Shown here piece after piece: positions 19,230 to 28,011 of a stretch of DNA of 64,000 nucleotides. The DNA is from Variovorax sp. JS1663 (lineage in GTDB: Bacteria; Pseudomonadota; Gammaproteobacteria; Burkholderiales; Burkholderiaceae_C): contig NZ_LYMK01000003.1 of NCBI RefSeq assembly GCF_002157355.1, forward strand, positions 186,001-250,000, in the 5' to 3' direction. Position 1 is the first letter of the stretch. The number at the start of each line of letters is the position of its first letter. Under the pieces are notes generated by a model. It saw nothing but the letters and a program-made list of their open reading frames with translations. It was not told where the DNA came from and searched no databases. A program made the translations under genes and the position numbers.

Positions 19230-21209
19230 ATGTTTCGCGCGATAACCAGGTTCCTGCACAAGAAGCAGGCTGCGACTGTCACTGCGACGCCTGTCCAACG
19301 ATCATCTCCTGCGGCTGCGGGGCGCCCTGCCGACTTGCTCGCAAAGGGAAATGCGGCCGTCGGTGAACAAGACTTCGCCAAGGCAGCCGGTTTTTATCGG
19401 CAGGCCGCGGAGATCCAGCCGGACAGCCTGTCAGCGCATATCGGCCTCGGATACGCCCGTCTTCAGCTTGGAGAGCTTCCTTTGGCCATCGATGCCCTGA
19501 AGGTCGCCGTGTCCCTCGATCCCGAGCACGGCGACGGCTTGTACATGCTCGGAAAAGCGTACGCGGAGCTCCAGCGGGGCGACGAAGCAGAGAGGACTTG
19601 GGGCAAAGGAATCAGCGTCACCGCTCAACCAGAAGAGATTTTTCTGGACTTCTGTCTGCTGTTGTTCAACTCGGGAAAGATCGAGCGTGCGCAAACGGTC
19701 ATCGAGCAAGGCATCTTTAAGCATCCACAGAATGCCGACCTTCACTTCTTCCTGGGCAACGTGCTAGCCGAGAAAGGTCTCTACAGCGAATCCATTCCGG
19801 CTTACGAACAAGCACTTTCGCTCGGTTTGGGATCTCCTCATCTGCTGTCGAACCTCGGCAATTCCCTGCGGCAGGTCGGGCACATCGATCGTTCGCTGGA
19901 GATGGCCAAGCGGGCGGTGGAATTGGCCCCGGACGTTCCGCAATTCCTGAGCAACTACCTTCTGAGTACGCAGTACAGCCCAAACGTCTCCAGAGTGGAA
20001 AAGTTCGAAGCGCATCTCGAATTTTCGAGACGTTTCGAAGCGCCTCTCAAGCAGCATTGGCGCGCACATGAGAACGATTTCGACAAGAGCAGAAGATTGA
20101 GAGTCGGCTACGTTTCAGGGGACTTTCGCAACCACTCGCTCGCGTACTTCATTGAGCCCATCCTTAGAAGCCACGATCGCTCTGGATTCGAGATCCATTG
20201 CTACTACACGTACCCTGTGCAGGACGAAGTTAGCGAGCGGATCAGGCGCCTGTCTGATCGATGGGTTCCCTGCAGTACCCTTTCAGATGACGAGTTGGCC
20301 GACAGGATTCGCTCGGACGCGATCGACATACTCATCGATCTCTCTGGACATACCGGCCACAATCGCCTACTCGCGTTCGCACGAAGACCTGCCCCCATCC
20401 AGATGACTTGGTTGGGCTATCAAGCCACGACGGGGCTGAGCGCCATTGATTTCAGGATCACCGAGGAATCCCTGGATCCGACCGGCAGCAGCGAGGCATT
20501 TCATTCCGAGAAGCTTCTGCGCCTTCCTTCGAGCGGCACCTTCAGCCCGGCGCCGAACAGCCCGGACGTCGGTGGACAGCCCGCATTGGAAGGGTATCCA
20601 TTCACCTTCGGTTGCCTCAACAATCCTTCCAAGATTGCCGATCCGGTGATTGAAGCGTGGGCCGAGATTCTCCGGACGGCACCCGCGTCGCGGCTGATGG
20701 TCGGCCATGCGAGCCTGGCGCTTCGCGAAGCACTGCTTGCAAAGTTCGACGCGCACGGCATCGGCGAATCGAGGATCGTGTTTCAACCCAAGGTTTGCTT
20801 GCGGGATTACCTTTCGCTTCATCACCAGATCGATCTCGCGCTGGACACCTTTCCGTACAACGGCGGCACGACCACCTTTCACTCCGTGTGGATGGGTGTA
20901 CCGGTGCTGGCCGTCCAAGGCGATACGGCTTTGTCGAATGTCGGAGCTTCGGTCATGCGCGGCTTGGGATTGGACGCGTTTTGTGCATCGACGGTCGATG
21001 AATACGTGGCCAAGGCCATTCGCTTCTCCGGCGAGGCCGACGCACTGAGCTCCGTTCGTACCTCGCTGCGGCAAAGGGTCGAGGTCTTGACGAACAACCT
21101 CGCACGGGACGTGACCCTGGCACTGGAACAAGGCTTGCGGCAATGCTGGGCAGACTATTGCGATGGCCCGTCAGTGGCCCTGCCGCAGCACCGATTGGCG
21201 GGCCCATGA
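19230..21209 (+). CDS. TPR-containing GT41 (OGT/SPINDLY-like) glycosyltransferase
   Basis: 659 residues. Residues about 35-250 are tetratricopeptide repeats (for example ADLLAKGNAAVGEQDFAKAA and LSAHIGLGYARLQLGELPLA). Residues about 285-640 are the GT41 catalytic domain: GYVSGDFRNHSLAYFIEPIL (OGT catalytic-His region), APIQMTWLGYQATTG, FGCLNNPSKIADPVIEAWAE (the Lys that contacts UDP in OGT), and DLALDTFPYNGGTTTFHSVW. Human OGT adds GlcNAc to Ser/Thr; bacterial GT41 enzymes also glycosylate adhesins and other proteins in the cytoplasm. It is coupled to the DegT aminotransferase gene by an ATGA overlap and sits beside pilin genes, so a protein-modifying role is likely (inference). GC is low: 31 of 60 bases in 20041-20100. 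Confidence 0.85.
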   Translation: MFRAITRFLHKKQAATVTATPVQRSSPAAAGRPADLLAKGNAAVGEQDFAKAAGFYRQAAEIQPDSLSAHIGLGYARLQLGELPLAIDALKVAVSLDPEHGDGLYMLGKAYAELQRGDEAERTWGKGISVTAQPEEIFLDFCLLLFNSGKIERAQTVIEQGIFKHPQNADLHFFLGNVLAEKGLYSESIPAYEQALSLGLGSPHLLSNLGNSLRQVGHIDRSLEMAKRAVELAPDVPQFLSNYLLSTQYSPNVSRVEKFEAHLEFSRRFEAPLKQHWRAHENDFDKSRRLRVGYVSGDFRNHSLAYFIEPILRSHDRSGFEIHCYYTYPVQDEVSERIRRLSDRWVPCSTLSDDELADRIRSDAIDILIDLSGHTGHNRLLAFARRPAPIQMTWLGYQATTGLSAIDFRITEESLDPTGSSEAFHSEKLLRLPSSGTFSPAPNSPDVGGQPALEGYPFTFGCLNNPSKIADPVIEAWAEILRTAPASRLMVGHASLALREALLAKFDAHGIGESRIVFQPKVCLRDYLSLHHQIDLALDTFPYNGGTTTFHSVWMGVPVLAVQGDTALSNVGASVMRGLGLDAFCASTVDEYVAKAIRFSGEADALSSVRTSLRQRVEVLTNNLARDVTLALEQGLRQCWADYCDGPSVALPQHRLAGP

Positions 21210-22312
21210 GCGATTCGATTTTTGTCACCCGGCCCCAGCTTCCACCTCTGGAGGAATTCATCCCCTACCTGGAGGAAATCTGGTCGAGCCGGATCCTGAC
21301 GAACGGCGGTGCCTTCCACCAGCAGTTTGAACAAGCGCTGTGCGAGTACCTGGGTGTCAAGCATCTGTCGCTGTTCTCGAATGGCACCCTTGGCTTGGTG
21401 ACGGCGCTGCAGGCACTTCGCATCGACGGCGAAGTCATCACCACACCCTATTCCTTCGTTGCAACCGCTCACTCGCTGCTCTGGAACCGGATCCAGCCCG
21501 TCTTCGTCGACATCGACGCACGAACGCTGAACCTCGACCCCCGCAAGATCGAGGCAGCCATCACCTCGCGCACGACGGCCATCATGCCAGTGCATTGCTA
21601 CGGCCATCCATGCGATGTGGAAGCCATACAGGAGATCGCCGACAAGTACAACCTCAAGGTGATCTACGACGCGGCGCATGCCTTCGGTGTGCGGGACGCT
21701 TTCGGCAGCGTGCTGCGACATGGCGATCTGTCCGTCCTGAGCTTTCATGCCACCAAGGTCTTCACGACCTTCGAGGGTGGCGCGATTGTGTGTCCCGATG
21801 CGCGAACCAAGCAGCACATCGATCACCTGAAGAACTTCGGGTTCGTCGACGAGACAACGGTCGTCGCGCCGGGCATCAACGGCAAGATGAGCGAGATCAA
21901 CGCAGCGTTCGGGATGCTTCAGCTTCGCCACATCGAGCAGGCACTCACCGAGCGTCGGCGCGTCGATGGGTTCTACAGGAGCGAGTTGCGTGACATCGCG
22001 GGGATCCGTTGTCTGGAAGGACAGCCGGACCACACGGTCAACTGCGCCTACTTTCCTATTCTGGTGGAGCCGGACTACCCGATCAGCCGCGACATGCTCT
22101 ATCAGAAGTTCCGCAACGAGGGCATCTATGCCCGTCGCTACTTCTATCCGCTGATTGCGGACTTCCCCATGTATCGGGAGATGACCTCGGCTCGCGCAGA
22201 CAACCTGCCGGCCGCCAAGCTGGCTGCGCAGCGCGTCCTGTGTCTGCCGATCTACCCGACCCTCACGCTCGACGATCAGCGCCGCATCGTCGACGTCGTG
22301 CGAGACGTGTAG
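21206..22312 (+). CDS. DegT/DnrJ/EryC1 family sugar aminotransferase (VioA/FdtB-like)
   Basis: 368 residues. A PLP-dependent enzyme that puts an amino group on a keto-deoxy nucleotide sugar. Seen: SNGTLGLVTALQAL (cofactor phosphate loop), VIYDAAHAFGV (Asp to the PLP ring) and SFHATKVFTTFEGGA, whose Lys forms the internal aldimine. The PYSFVATAHSLLWNRIQPVFVDID and YARRYFYPL segments resemble VioA/FdtB, which make 4-amino-4,6-dideoxy (viosamine) or 3-amino sugars. The ATG at 21206 overlaps the GT41 stop. No rmlA/rmlB genes are present, so the keto-sugar must come from elsewhere. Converges on the Rieske gene with a 47-base gap. Confidence 0.87.
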   Translation: MSDSIFVTRPQLPPLEEFIPYLEEIWSSRILTNGGAFHQQFEQALCEYLGVKHLSLFSNGTLGLVTALQALRIDGEVITTPYSFVATAHSLLWNRIQPVFVDIDARTLNLDPRKIEAAITSRTTAIMPVHCYGHPCDVEAIQEIADKYNLKVIYDAAHAFGVRDAFGSVLRHGDLSVLSFHATKVFTTFEGGAIVCPDARTKQHIDHLKNFGFVDETTVVAPGINGKMSEINAAFGMLQLRHIEQALTERRRVDGFYRSELRDIAGIRCLEGQPDHTVNCAYFPILVEPDYPISRDMLYQKFRNEGIYARRYFYPLIADFPMYREMTSARADNLPAAKLAAQRVLCLPIYPTLTLDDQRRIVDVVRDV

Positions 22313-22359
22313 GAGTAGTCCGCTTCAGCCCGCGCTGCGCCGCAGTTCTGTCGCGGTTC

Positions 22360-23496
22360 TCACTGCAACGCGTGCACCGCCCGTGCATAGGCTTGCTGGA
22401 AGTGTTTGACACGATCCTCGAGCCCCTGCGCGAGTACCCCCGGACGCACGGCGCATTGCAATCCGGCCTGCACTTTGCGGCAGATCTCGCCGTCCTCTTC
22501 GAAGACCTTGCGAGTAAAGGCGTGGCCGTCGCCGTAGATGTGTTCCATCATCTTCACGCCCGCGGGAGTGGCCCCGACGAACTCGACGCCGACAGTGCGT
22601 GAATGCACGGTGGTGCGGTCTACCACGGTGGGCTCGAAGCACTGGATGTGGAAGCTGTAGCCCATGAAGGAGGTCACCGTCAGGTTGGGAAAGATGAGGT
22701 GATGGGTGTAGTGCTCGAAGCGCCACGGCCACTTTCCGATCTTCGACTCCATGCGCGCGAAACGGGTGATCCAGTCCGGCGCAGCCGCATGCTCCAGGTG
22801 GCTGTGCAAGCGATCCTCGAAGAAGAACCGAGGCGCAGCTTCGGCACGGTCCATGCCATCGGTCTGCATGAAGGTGCGCGAATGGACCGCGGGAACGTGG
22901 TATCCCTCCAGGGAGTTTTCAATGGCCACCTTCCAATTGGCCGGGACATCTTGCCGGAATTCATCCTGGATGCTGGCCATGCCTTCGCTTGCTCGCACAA
23001 GAAAATCGAACTGGCTGCCCAAGTACTCGGCCAGGTTGGGGCCTTGCGCTGCAAGGCGAACGAAGATGAACTGCCCTGCGGTCTCGCAGGCGTACTCGGT
23101 CAGCCTGAACCGCTGAGGCGCAGCCACCACCTGAGGAAACGCTTGCTTCTGAGGAATGCCTACCGGCACACCCTCACGGTCGTACACCCAACCATGGTAC
23201 GGACAGCGGACGGGCCCACTGTGCGTGCCCGGCTCACACAGTTGTGCCTGCCGGTGAGAGCACACGTTCAGGAACGCGCGTGGCCGCCCCTCGCCGTCGC
23301 ATTGCACCAGCAGTTTCTTGTTGCCGACATTGACGCCGCGGTGAGAAATGCCTTGCAGTTCCAGTCGCAGGCCAACGAACACCCAGGTCCGCGCGAAAAG
23401 TCCATCGAGCTCTGCAGCATGGTGGCCTGGATCGACATATTGCGAAGGCGCGATCAGCCCGGTCGCCGCATCCGCATGCACGCTGACAGAGACCAT
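22360..23496 (-). CDS. Rieske [2Fe-2S] aromatic-ring-hydroxylating-type oxygenase, alpha-subunit-like
   Basis: 378 residues. The Rieske cluster motif is C79-x-H81 ... C98-x2-H101 (LNVCSHRQ and RCPYHGW). The C-terminal catalytic domain has the mononuclear iron site in ENSLEGYHVPAVH (about residues 190-205). Such enzymes insert oxygen or demethylate small molecules using a reductase that is not encoded here. It is the last gene of a six-gene minus-strand operon for acyl-sugar synthesis and overlaps the FkbM stop by 3 bases (ATGA), so it is tightly coupled. A hydroxylation of the acyl or sugar part of the glycan is the simplest inference; this is an unusual component. Confidence 0.85.
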   Translation of the reverse strand: MVSVSVHADAATGLIAPSQYVDPGHHAAELDGLFARTWVFVGLRLELQGISHRGVNVGNKKLLVQCDGEGRPRAFLNVCSHRQAQLCEPGTHSGPVRCPYHGWVYDREGVPVGIPQKQAFPQVVAAPQRFRLTEYACETAGQFIFVRLAAQGPNLAEYLGSQFDFLVRASEGMASIQDEFRQDVPANWKVAIENSLEGYHVPAVHSRTFMQTDGMDRAEAAPRFFFEDRLHSHLEHAAAPDWITRFARMESKIGKWPWRFEHYTHHLIFPNLTVTSFMGYSFHIQCFEPTVVDRTTVHSRTVGVEFVGATPAGVKMMEHIYGDGHAFTRKVFEEDGEICRKVQAGLQCAVRPGVLAQGLEDRVKHFQQAYARAVHALQ

Positions 23497-24653
23497 CAGG
23501 AGGCCTCAGCCAGCGGCCGCCAATCCCGACGCGGCGTCGCATAGAGGATGGTGTCGTAGAAGTAGCCGAAGTGATGGCGCAGATAGAAACTGTAGTCCGG
23601 CGCGTGTTCGTCAATGACCTGAGCGATATCCAGCAGATCCTCCGCGTAGTGGTATGACGCAACTGCCAGCCGAGGCCTTTGCTCGCGCAACAACCGGCTG
23701 GCGCCACGCAGCGCCCGCGCCTCGTAGCCTTCGACATCGAGCTTGATGAAACTGGCCTTTTCAACCACGTCATCGAGCTTCACACAGTGAGTGGTGGACG
23801 TTCCGGCTTCGGAGATGCAACTGCCCATCGTGCCGGTCTGGTGAAAGCGCAAGGTTTCCGGCCGATCGGACACGGCACGTTGGTGCGCCCGAAAATTTGC
23901 CAACGGCCAAGGTGTCAGGGTCTCGAGGGCCGCGAAGTTCTCGATGTCCGGCTCGAAGGCGTGGATGCTGCCGTACTGCCACCCGGTCACGGCCAGCAGC
24001 TTCTGGATGACGGTTCCACGATGGGCGCCGCAATCCACGAAGTGCTCACGCTGCCCCATGCTGAAAGTACCGGTCTCCGACGCCACGCCGAAATACTCGT
24101 CCCGCCCGCCGATCCGCACATCGCTGATCCAGCGGCGGTCCTGTTCCAGGCGCTGAAGCAGCACGCCGTACAAGGTTTCGCGGCTCTGATCGTCCGCAAG
24201 CCGATCCGCCAGCTTCAACCAGTCGTCCGCGCGCGCATGCGTCCGCTCGCGATAGAGGGCCATCGACTGGTAGACGGATGGGGCATCGAAGCAGGCCAGC
24301 ACCTGGAGCAGATCGCGAAACTCGCATCCAGCCGATCTGGCCAGCTGCGCGTAGTACGCCTGGGTGTATGGCGTCTGAGAAAAGTCGACGGCAGCGGCGT
24401 CGGCGTATTGATTCTTGCACCGAAGGAACTCCGCTGCGGTCGCGACGGGAATGCCTTCGATGGTTTGATCGCGGCAATAGTCGTCCACGGCAAGCACGAA
24501 CCTTGCGCCCTGCGCGACGAGATTCTGCAGATGCATGAGGCCGAGCGTAGATCGGGGCGCAAACGCGATCAATGAACGGTCGCGCAGCTGCGCCGGCTCA
24601 GCCGGTGCCTGTTTTCGTCCGAACGAGTTCAGCAAGGATGTGCGGAGAGTCAT
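23496..24653 (-). CDS. FkbM family SAM-dependent methyltransferase
   Basis: 385 residues. The C-terminal half is an FkbM domain: HFVDCGAHRGTVIQKLL (SAM-binding glycine motif), IHAFEPDIENFAAL, FIKLDVEGYEARALRGASRLL and PRLAVASYHY. FkbM enzymes O-methylate sugars and polyketides. The N-terminal ~200 residues have a nucleotide-binding-like start (DRSLIAFAPRSTLGLMHLQNLVAQGARFVL), similar to a WbeA/PglD-type Rossmann half, and could be an extra substrate domain. Fifth gene of the operon; 27 bases after the acyltransferase gene and overlapping the Rieske gene. Confidence 0.85.
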   Translation of the reverse strand: MTLRTSLLNSFGRKQAPAEPAQLRDRSLIAFAPRSTLGLMHLQNLVAQGARFVLAVDDYCRDQTIEGIPVATAAEFLRCKNQYADAAAVDFSQTPYTQAYYAQLARSAGCEFRDLLQVLACFDAPSVYQSMALYRERTHARADDWLKLADRLADDQSRETLYGVLLQRLEQDRRWISDVRIGGRDEYFGVASETGTFSMGQREHFVDCGAHRGTVIQKLLAVTGWQYGSIHAFEPDIENFAALETLTPWPLANFRAHQRAVSDRPETLRFHQTGTMGSCISEAGTSTTHCVKLDDVVEKASFIKLDVEGYEARALRGASRLLREQRPRLAVASYHYAEDLLDIAQVIDEHAPDYSFYLRHHFGYFYDTILYATPRRDWRPLAEAS

Positions 24654-24680
24654 GGAGATCGTTCCAGAGAAATGCCGGCT

Positions 24681-25334
24681 TCATCGAAAGCTGAAGCGTC
24701 GCGCAGGGTTGCCCAGCACCGTGATCCCTGGCGGAATCCGCCCCATCACCACGCTGCCGGGGCCGACGACCGCGCCTTCGCCAATCACGGCCCGGCTGGT
24801 GACGACACAGTTGGGATGGATGGTCACGAAGTCGCCGATGCGCGCACCGCCGGAGATCGTGCAATGGCTGTTGATCTGGCACCAGTTCCCGACGCGTGCG
24901 TCGTGCCCGATCACCGTGTATTCCTGGATGCAGCTGAACTCGCCGATGTAGGTATCCACCGAGATGCCGACGCTGGGCCCGATGATGCAGCCATGCCGAA
25001 GGTTCGCATGCCGGCTGACGTTGGCGCGCGGATGCACGACGGTCGCGAAGTCGGCGTGATGCTCGTCGCGCAGGACCGCCGTGTACTTGAAGCGCATCTG
25101 GGGTTCACCCAGGGCGGCCATGAAAACTTCGTCTTCGAGCGGTTGATAGGTGAGGGGGTCGCCCACGATGCCCACGCTGCGTGGCGTCGCGTCGAGCGCA
25201 CCGGCCCGGCTGTCGAGAAAACCCTTGACGCGAAAGAGCGGGTTGTCGTCCTCGATGTAGCTGAGCACCTCGCGCCCGAAGCCGCCGGCACCGACGATCA
25301 GGAGTTGGCGGCGTGCGTCTTCCATGAGGGCCAT
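24681..25334 (-). CDS. NeuD/PglD family sugar acyltransferase (left-handed beta-helix)
   Basis: About 217 residues. The N-terminus LLIVGAGGFGREVLSYIEDD is the PglD/NeuD Rossmann domain, and the C-terminus is a hexapeptide-repeat beta-helix (VHPRANVSRHANLRHGCIIG and following, closing with PGSVVMGRIPPGITVLGNPA). Family members N-acylate UDP/dTDP-4-amino sugars with acetyl or longer acyl groups. Here the donor could be the acyl-ACP made by the upstream ACP, KAS III and SDR (inference). Start at 25334 overlaps the SDR stop (TGATG); an ATG at 25325 is an alternative. Confidence 0.85.
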   Translation of the reverse strand: MALMEDARRQLLIVGAGGFGREVLSYIEDDNPLFRVKGFLDSRAGALDATPRSVGIVGDPLTYQPLEDEVFMAALGEPQMRFKYTAVLRDEHHADFATVVHPRANVSRHANLRHGCIIGPSVGISVDTYIGEFSCIQEYTVIGHDARVGNWCQINSHCTISGGARIGDFVTIHPNCVVTSRAVIGEGAVVGPGSVVMGRIPPGITVLGNPARRFSFR

Positions 25335-26092
25335 CAGCTGATCGTCAACCCGCCATCCATGACGATGGTCGTTCCGGTGATCCAGCGGCTGGCGTCGGAC
25401 AACAGGAACACGGCCGCGTTGGCCACATCTTCGGGCTTGCCGAATCCCAGCGGGTAGTTCTTCCGCTCGTCTTCCATGGACCCGACCATCGTCGCGGTCG
25501 CGTCCAGCAAGGGGGTCTCGACCAGAGCTGGCGAGAGGCAGTTGGCACGGATGCGGCGCTTCACCACCTCCATCGCCAGGCAACGCATCATCGCGATGAG
25601 CGCCGCCTTGGTGCCGGAATAGGCGGCAACGCCTGCGACGCCGATGTGCGCCGCTATCGAGGCGATGAAAACGATCGAGCCATCGGGCGCGACCAGGTTG
25701 CGTTTGAGCAGCGACTGGGTGAGGAGCATCGGCGCATCGACATTGATGGCCTGCACCTCCTGAAGGTGCTGCTGGGTCAGCATGCGAACCGGCGACAGCC
25801 GGGAAATGCCCGCGCTGTGGACCACGCCGTGAACGGGTGCGCCCAGCGAGGCGACCAATGCATCGCGATCCGCGGCCTGCGTCAGGTCGGTACGCACCAT
25901 GCGGTGCGGCCTGGACGATACCTGCTCAAGCTCTTTCAGCGTTCGCTGCAGGCGCTCTTCGTCACGCCCTGCGCCAATGACTTCCGCGCCCATGCGGGCG
26001 CAGGCCAGCGCGATGGCGTGCCCGAGGCCGGATGTGGCGCCCGTGACAAGAATGCGCCGGTCGGTCAGAGAAAACGGAGTGGGGGCATCCAT
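25334..26092 (-). CDS. SDR family oxidoreductase (3-oxoacyl-ACP-reductase-like)
   Basis: 252 residues, classical short-chain dehydrogenase: TGATSGLGHAIALA (NAD(P) binding), the active-site Ser in VFIASIAAHIG, and the catalytic YSGTKAALIAMMRC (Tyr-x3-Lys). RANCLSPALVETPLLD and a C-terminal DASRWITGTTIVMDGGLTIS are FabG-like. With the KAS III gene 4 bases upstream and an ACP gene before that, reduction of a 3-oxoacyl-ACP to 3-hydroxyacyl-ACP is the expected step, as for VioR in Pseudomonas flagellin glycosylation (established in that system; inferred here). Confidence 0.87.
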   Translation of the reverse strand: MDAPTPFSLTDRRILVTGATSGLGHAIALACARMGAEVIGAGRDEERLQRTLKELEQVSSRPHRMVRTDLTQAADRDALVASLGAPVHGVVHSAGISRLSPVRMLTQQHLQEVQAINVDAPMLLTQSLLKRNLVAPDGSIVFIASIAAHIGVAGVAAYSGTKAALIAMMRCLAMEVVKRRIRANCLSPALVETPLLDATATMVGSMEDERKNYPLGFGKPEDVANAAVFLLSDASRWITGTTIVMDGGLTIS

Positions 26093-26096
26093 GGAA

Positions 26097-27134
26097 TCAG
26101 GATTCGATCAGCGCCGGAAATCTTGCATTCTCGATGTCGAGGATGCAGACGCCCCACGAGAGGCCGATGCCGAAGCCGCTGAGAAGCACCTTGCTCCTGC
26201 CGCCGGACAGCTTCTCACTGAGGCACACCGTCATGGTGACGGGCAAGGAAGCGCCGCTGGTGTTGCCGAAGTCCTGCAGCGTCGAAGGTACTTTTTCCGG
26301 CGGCAGGCCCAGCTTCTTGCGGATGGTCTCGTTGATCATCCGGTTGGCCTGGTGGAAAACGAAGTGATCGACCTGTTCCCTGTCGAGGCCGGCGTATTCG
26401 AGCGCGCGGGTGACCGATGGCGGAACGCGTTGGGTCGAGAAGCTCAGGACAGCGGGGCCGTCCAGGATCAGCCCATCCGGCCAGTGCAGATCGCCGTCGG
26501 CGTCCTTCGTGGGGATGCTGTGGTGGAAGGCGTAGGGCTCGCGATGCCCTCCCACGGGCTTGATGATGGCTTTGTATCCGCTGCCGTCGCTGTTCAGATC
26601 GAAATACATCGGCGTGGCGTTCGGATCGTATTCCAGGGCTGTCGCGGTGCCCGCATCGGAAAACAGCGGGTCGTTGTCGCTGGCTGACTTGTCACCCACC
26701 AGCAGCAGGGCCTTCTTGATGGTGCCTGCGGCGATCATGCTTCCGAGCAGGTGAATGCCGAAGGGGTAGCCCGAGCAACCCAGGTTCACGTCGTAGGCGA
26801 TGGTGGCCTGCGAGAGCTTCAACCGGTCCTGCAGGATGATGGCCGTGGAGGGAATGAGGTAGTCAGGCGATTGGGTGACGACGACCAGTGCATCGATCTC
26901 GTCACGGCTCCACTCGAGATCGGCCAGCAGCTTTTCGGTGGCGTCGAAGGCAAGGTCCGAAAAGCATTGCCAAGCGGGAGAGATCCGCCGATTCTGGATT
27001 CCAATGTTCCGCACCAACCGCTCGCGTTCCGAACGCTTGCTGGGTGGACAATCTTCCAGATTCGAGAGAACCCGCTTGGGCATGCAGGTGCTCATGCCTG
27101 CGAAGCGGACGTTCCGGAGCGTCGAGAGACCCAT
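26097..27134 (-). CDS. 3-oxoacyl-ACP synthase III (FabH/KAS III-like)
   Basis: 345 residues. The Cys-His-Asn triad is present: NLGCSGYPFGI (Cys120), HFVFHQANRMINETI (His) and DFGNTSGASLP (Asn). VVVTQSPDYLIPSTAIILQD is also family-typical. KAS III joins a short acyl-CoA with malonyl-ACP to make a 3-oxoacyl-ACP. It is not in a fatty-acid cluster here but sits between a dedicated ACP gene (6 bases upstream) and an SDR (4 bases downstream). That layout is like the vioS/orfC genes of Pseudomonas flagellin glycosylation islands. Confidence 0.92.
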   Translation of the reverse strand: MGLSTLRNVRFAGMSTCMPKRVLSNLEDCPPSKRSERERLVRNIGIQNRRISPAWQCFSDLAFDATEKLLADLEWSRDEIDALVVVTQSPDYLIPSTAIILQDRLKLSQATIAYDVNLGCSGYPFGIHLLGSMIAAGTIKKALLLVGDKSASDNDPLFSDAGTATALEYDPNATPMYFDLNSDGSGYKAIIKPVGGHREPYAFHHSIPTKDADGDLHWPDGLILDGPAVLSFSTQRVPPSVTRALEYAGLDREQVDHFVFHQANRMINETIRKKLGLPPEKVPSTLQDFGNTSGASLPVTMTVCLSEKLSGGRSKVLLSGFGIGLSWGVCILDIENARFPALIES

Positions 27135-27140
27135 GGCGAG

Positions 27141-27365
27141 CTATCCCAGCAGCTTGTAGAGGTCGGTGATGGTGACGCAATTCTTGATGTCGTCACCGAC
27201 AATGGTTTTGCCGTAGTCGACATCGAACATGACGATCACGCCAAGAGCCGCCAGAGAATCCCACTCCGGCAGGCTGCGCAGTTCAGTATCAGGTGTGACT
27301 TTCACAGGCTCCTGGAAATCGACAGCTATCAGAAAATCGTCGATGAATTGCGCAATGGTTTTCAT
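27141..27365 (-). CDS. Dedicated acyl carrier protein
   Basis: 74 residues. The attachment serine for 4'-phosphopantetheine is Ser37 in the EWDSLAALGVIVMFD motif. Surrounding sequence (TPDTELRSLPEWDSL, then GDDIKNCVTITDLYKLLG) fits a specialised ACP rather than the fatty-acid AcpP, which has DSLD. I start at 27365 (MKTIAQFIDDF); a longer frame to 27401 would run into the pilin terminator. First gene of the operon ACP-KAS III-SDR-acyltransferase-FkbM-Rieske; its promoter must lie within or across the pilin terminator region. Confidence 0.88.
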   Translation of the reverse strand: MKTIAQFIDDFLIAVDFQEPVKVTPDTELRSLPEWDSLAALGVIVMFDVDYGKTIVGDDIKNCVTITDLYKLLG

Positions 27366-27402
27366 AGACTCGAATCGTTGTGCATCTGGACTCAAAAACA
27401 AA

Positions 27403-27420
27403 GCCGCCCTTGCGGGCGGC
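27403..27420 (-). terminator. Rho-independent terminator after the pilin gene
   Basis: GCCGCCC (27403-27409) and GGGCGGC (27414-27420) form a perfect 7-bp GC stem with a four-base loop. On the minus strand it is followed by TTTGTTTTT (27394-27402). It lies 22 bases past the pilin stop and just before the ACP start, so it separates the abundant pilin message from the glycan operon, perhaps with partial read-through (inference). Confidence 0.88.
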
Positions 27421-27441
27421 TTACATGCTCACTCCCGAAGC

Positions 27442-27951
27442 TTACGGGCGGCAAGATGCCGGCAGGAACTTCACAGGCATCGGGCTGGTAGCACCAGGAC
27501 GGCACTGCCAAGTGATAGAACCACCGGTCGGAACAACCGAAGAACCGCCCGAGCCAGGAGTGGCCGTCGTGGGCGCAGTGCCGGCAGTGCCGGACAAAGC
27601 AGCGCCGCCCGAAGTAGGCGTCAGCGTGACCGTGCCATTACCAGCAGCAGCTGTGTACGTGATGGTAATAGCACCGGTTGTCTCATTTACAGCCAGGCTC
27701 GAAACGTTGGGGGTGGCCGTAGGAAGGACGTAGCCATTTGCAAGACCTGCGCCCTGCGCAGCATTTTCCGCAACAGCAGTCTTTGCACCGCTCGCAAGCG
27801 CAAGACCCTCGGTCACACGCGAGCGCACAACATAGTCCTGATACGCCGGCAACGCCACAGCGGCCAGAATGCCGATGATCGCCACAACGATCATCAGTTC
27901 GATAAGAGTGAAACCCTTTTGCACGTTACGTGCGATGGAACGACGGTTCAT
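27442..27951 (-). CDS. pilA: Major type IV pilin, PilA-type
   Basis: 169 residues. A short leader ([13 protein letters not shown]) is cut before [33 protein letters not shown], a textbook pilin N-helix with Glu5. The C-terminus has the disulfide loop [18 protein letters not shown]. The domain is rich in Thr, Ser, Gly and Ala (for example [20 protein letters not shown]), a low-complexity stretch that would be a good target for O-glycosylation by PglL or a cytosolic transferase. It has its own sigma-54-like promoter and terminator, as expected for the most abundant pilus subunit. Confidence 0.92.
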   Translation of the reverse strand: MNRRSIARNVQKGFTLIELMIVVAIIGILAAVALPAYQDYVVRSRVTEGLALASGAKTAVAENAAQGAGLANGYVLPTATPNVSSLAVNETTGAITITYTAAAGNGTVTLTPTSGGAALSGTAGTAPTTATPGSGGSSVVPTGGSITWQCRPGATSPMPVKFLPASCRP

Positions 27952-28011
27952 TCAAAGACTCCGGTTGGTTGAAGAGGGCCCGAGGAAGGCCCCCGGTGCG
28001 CTCAATCATCC

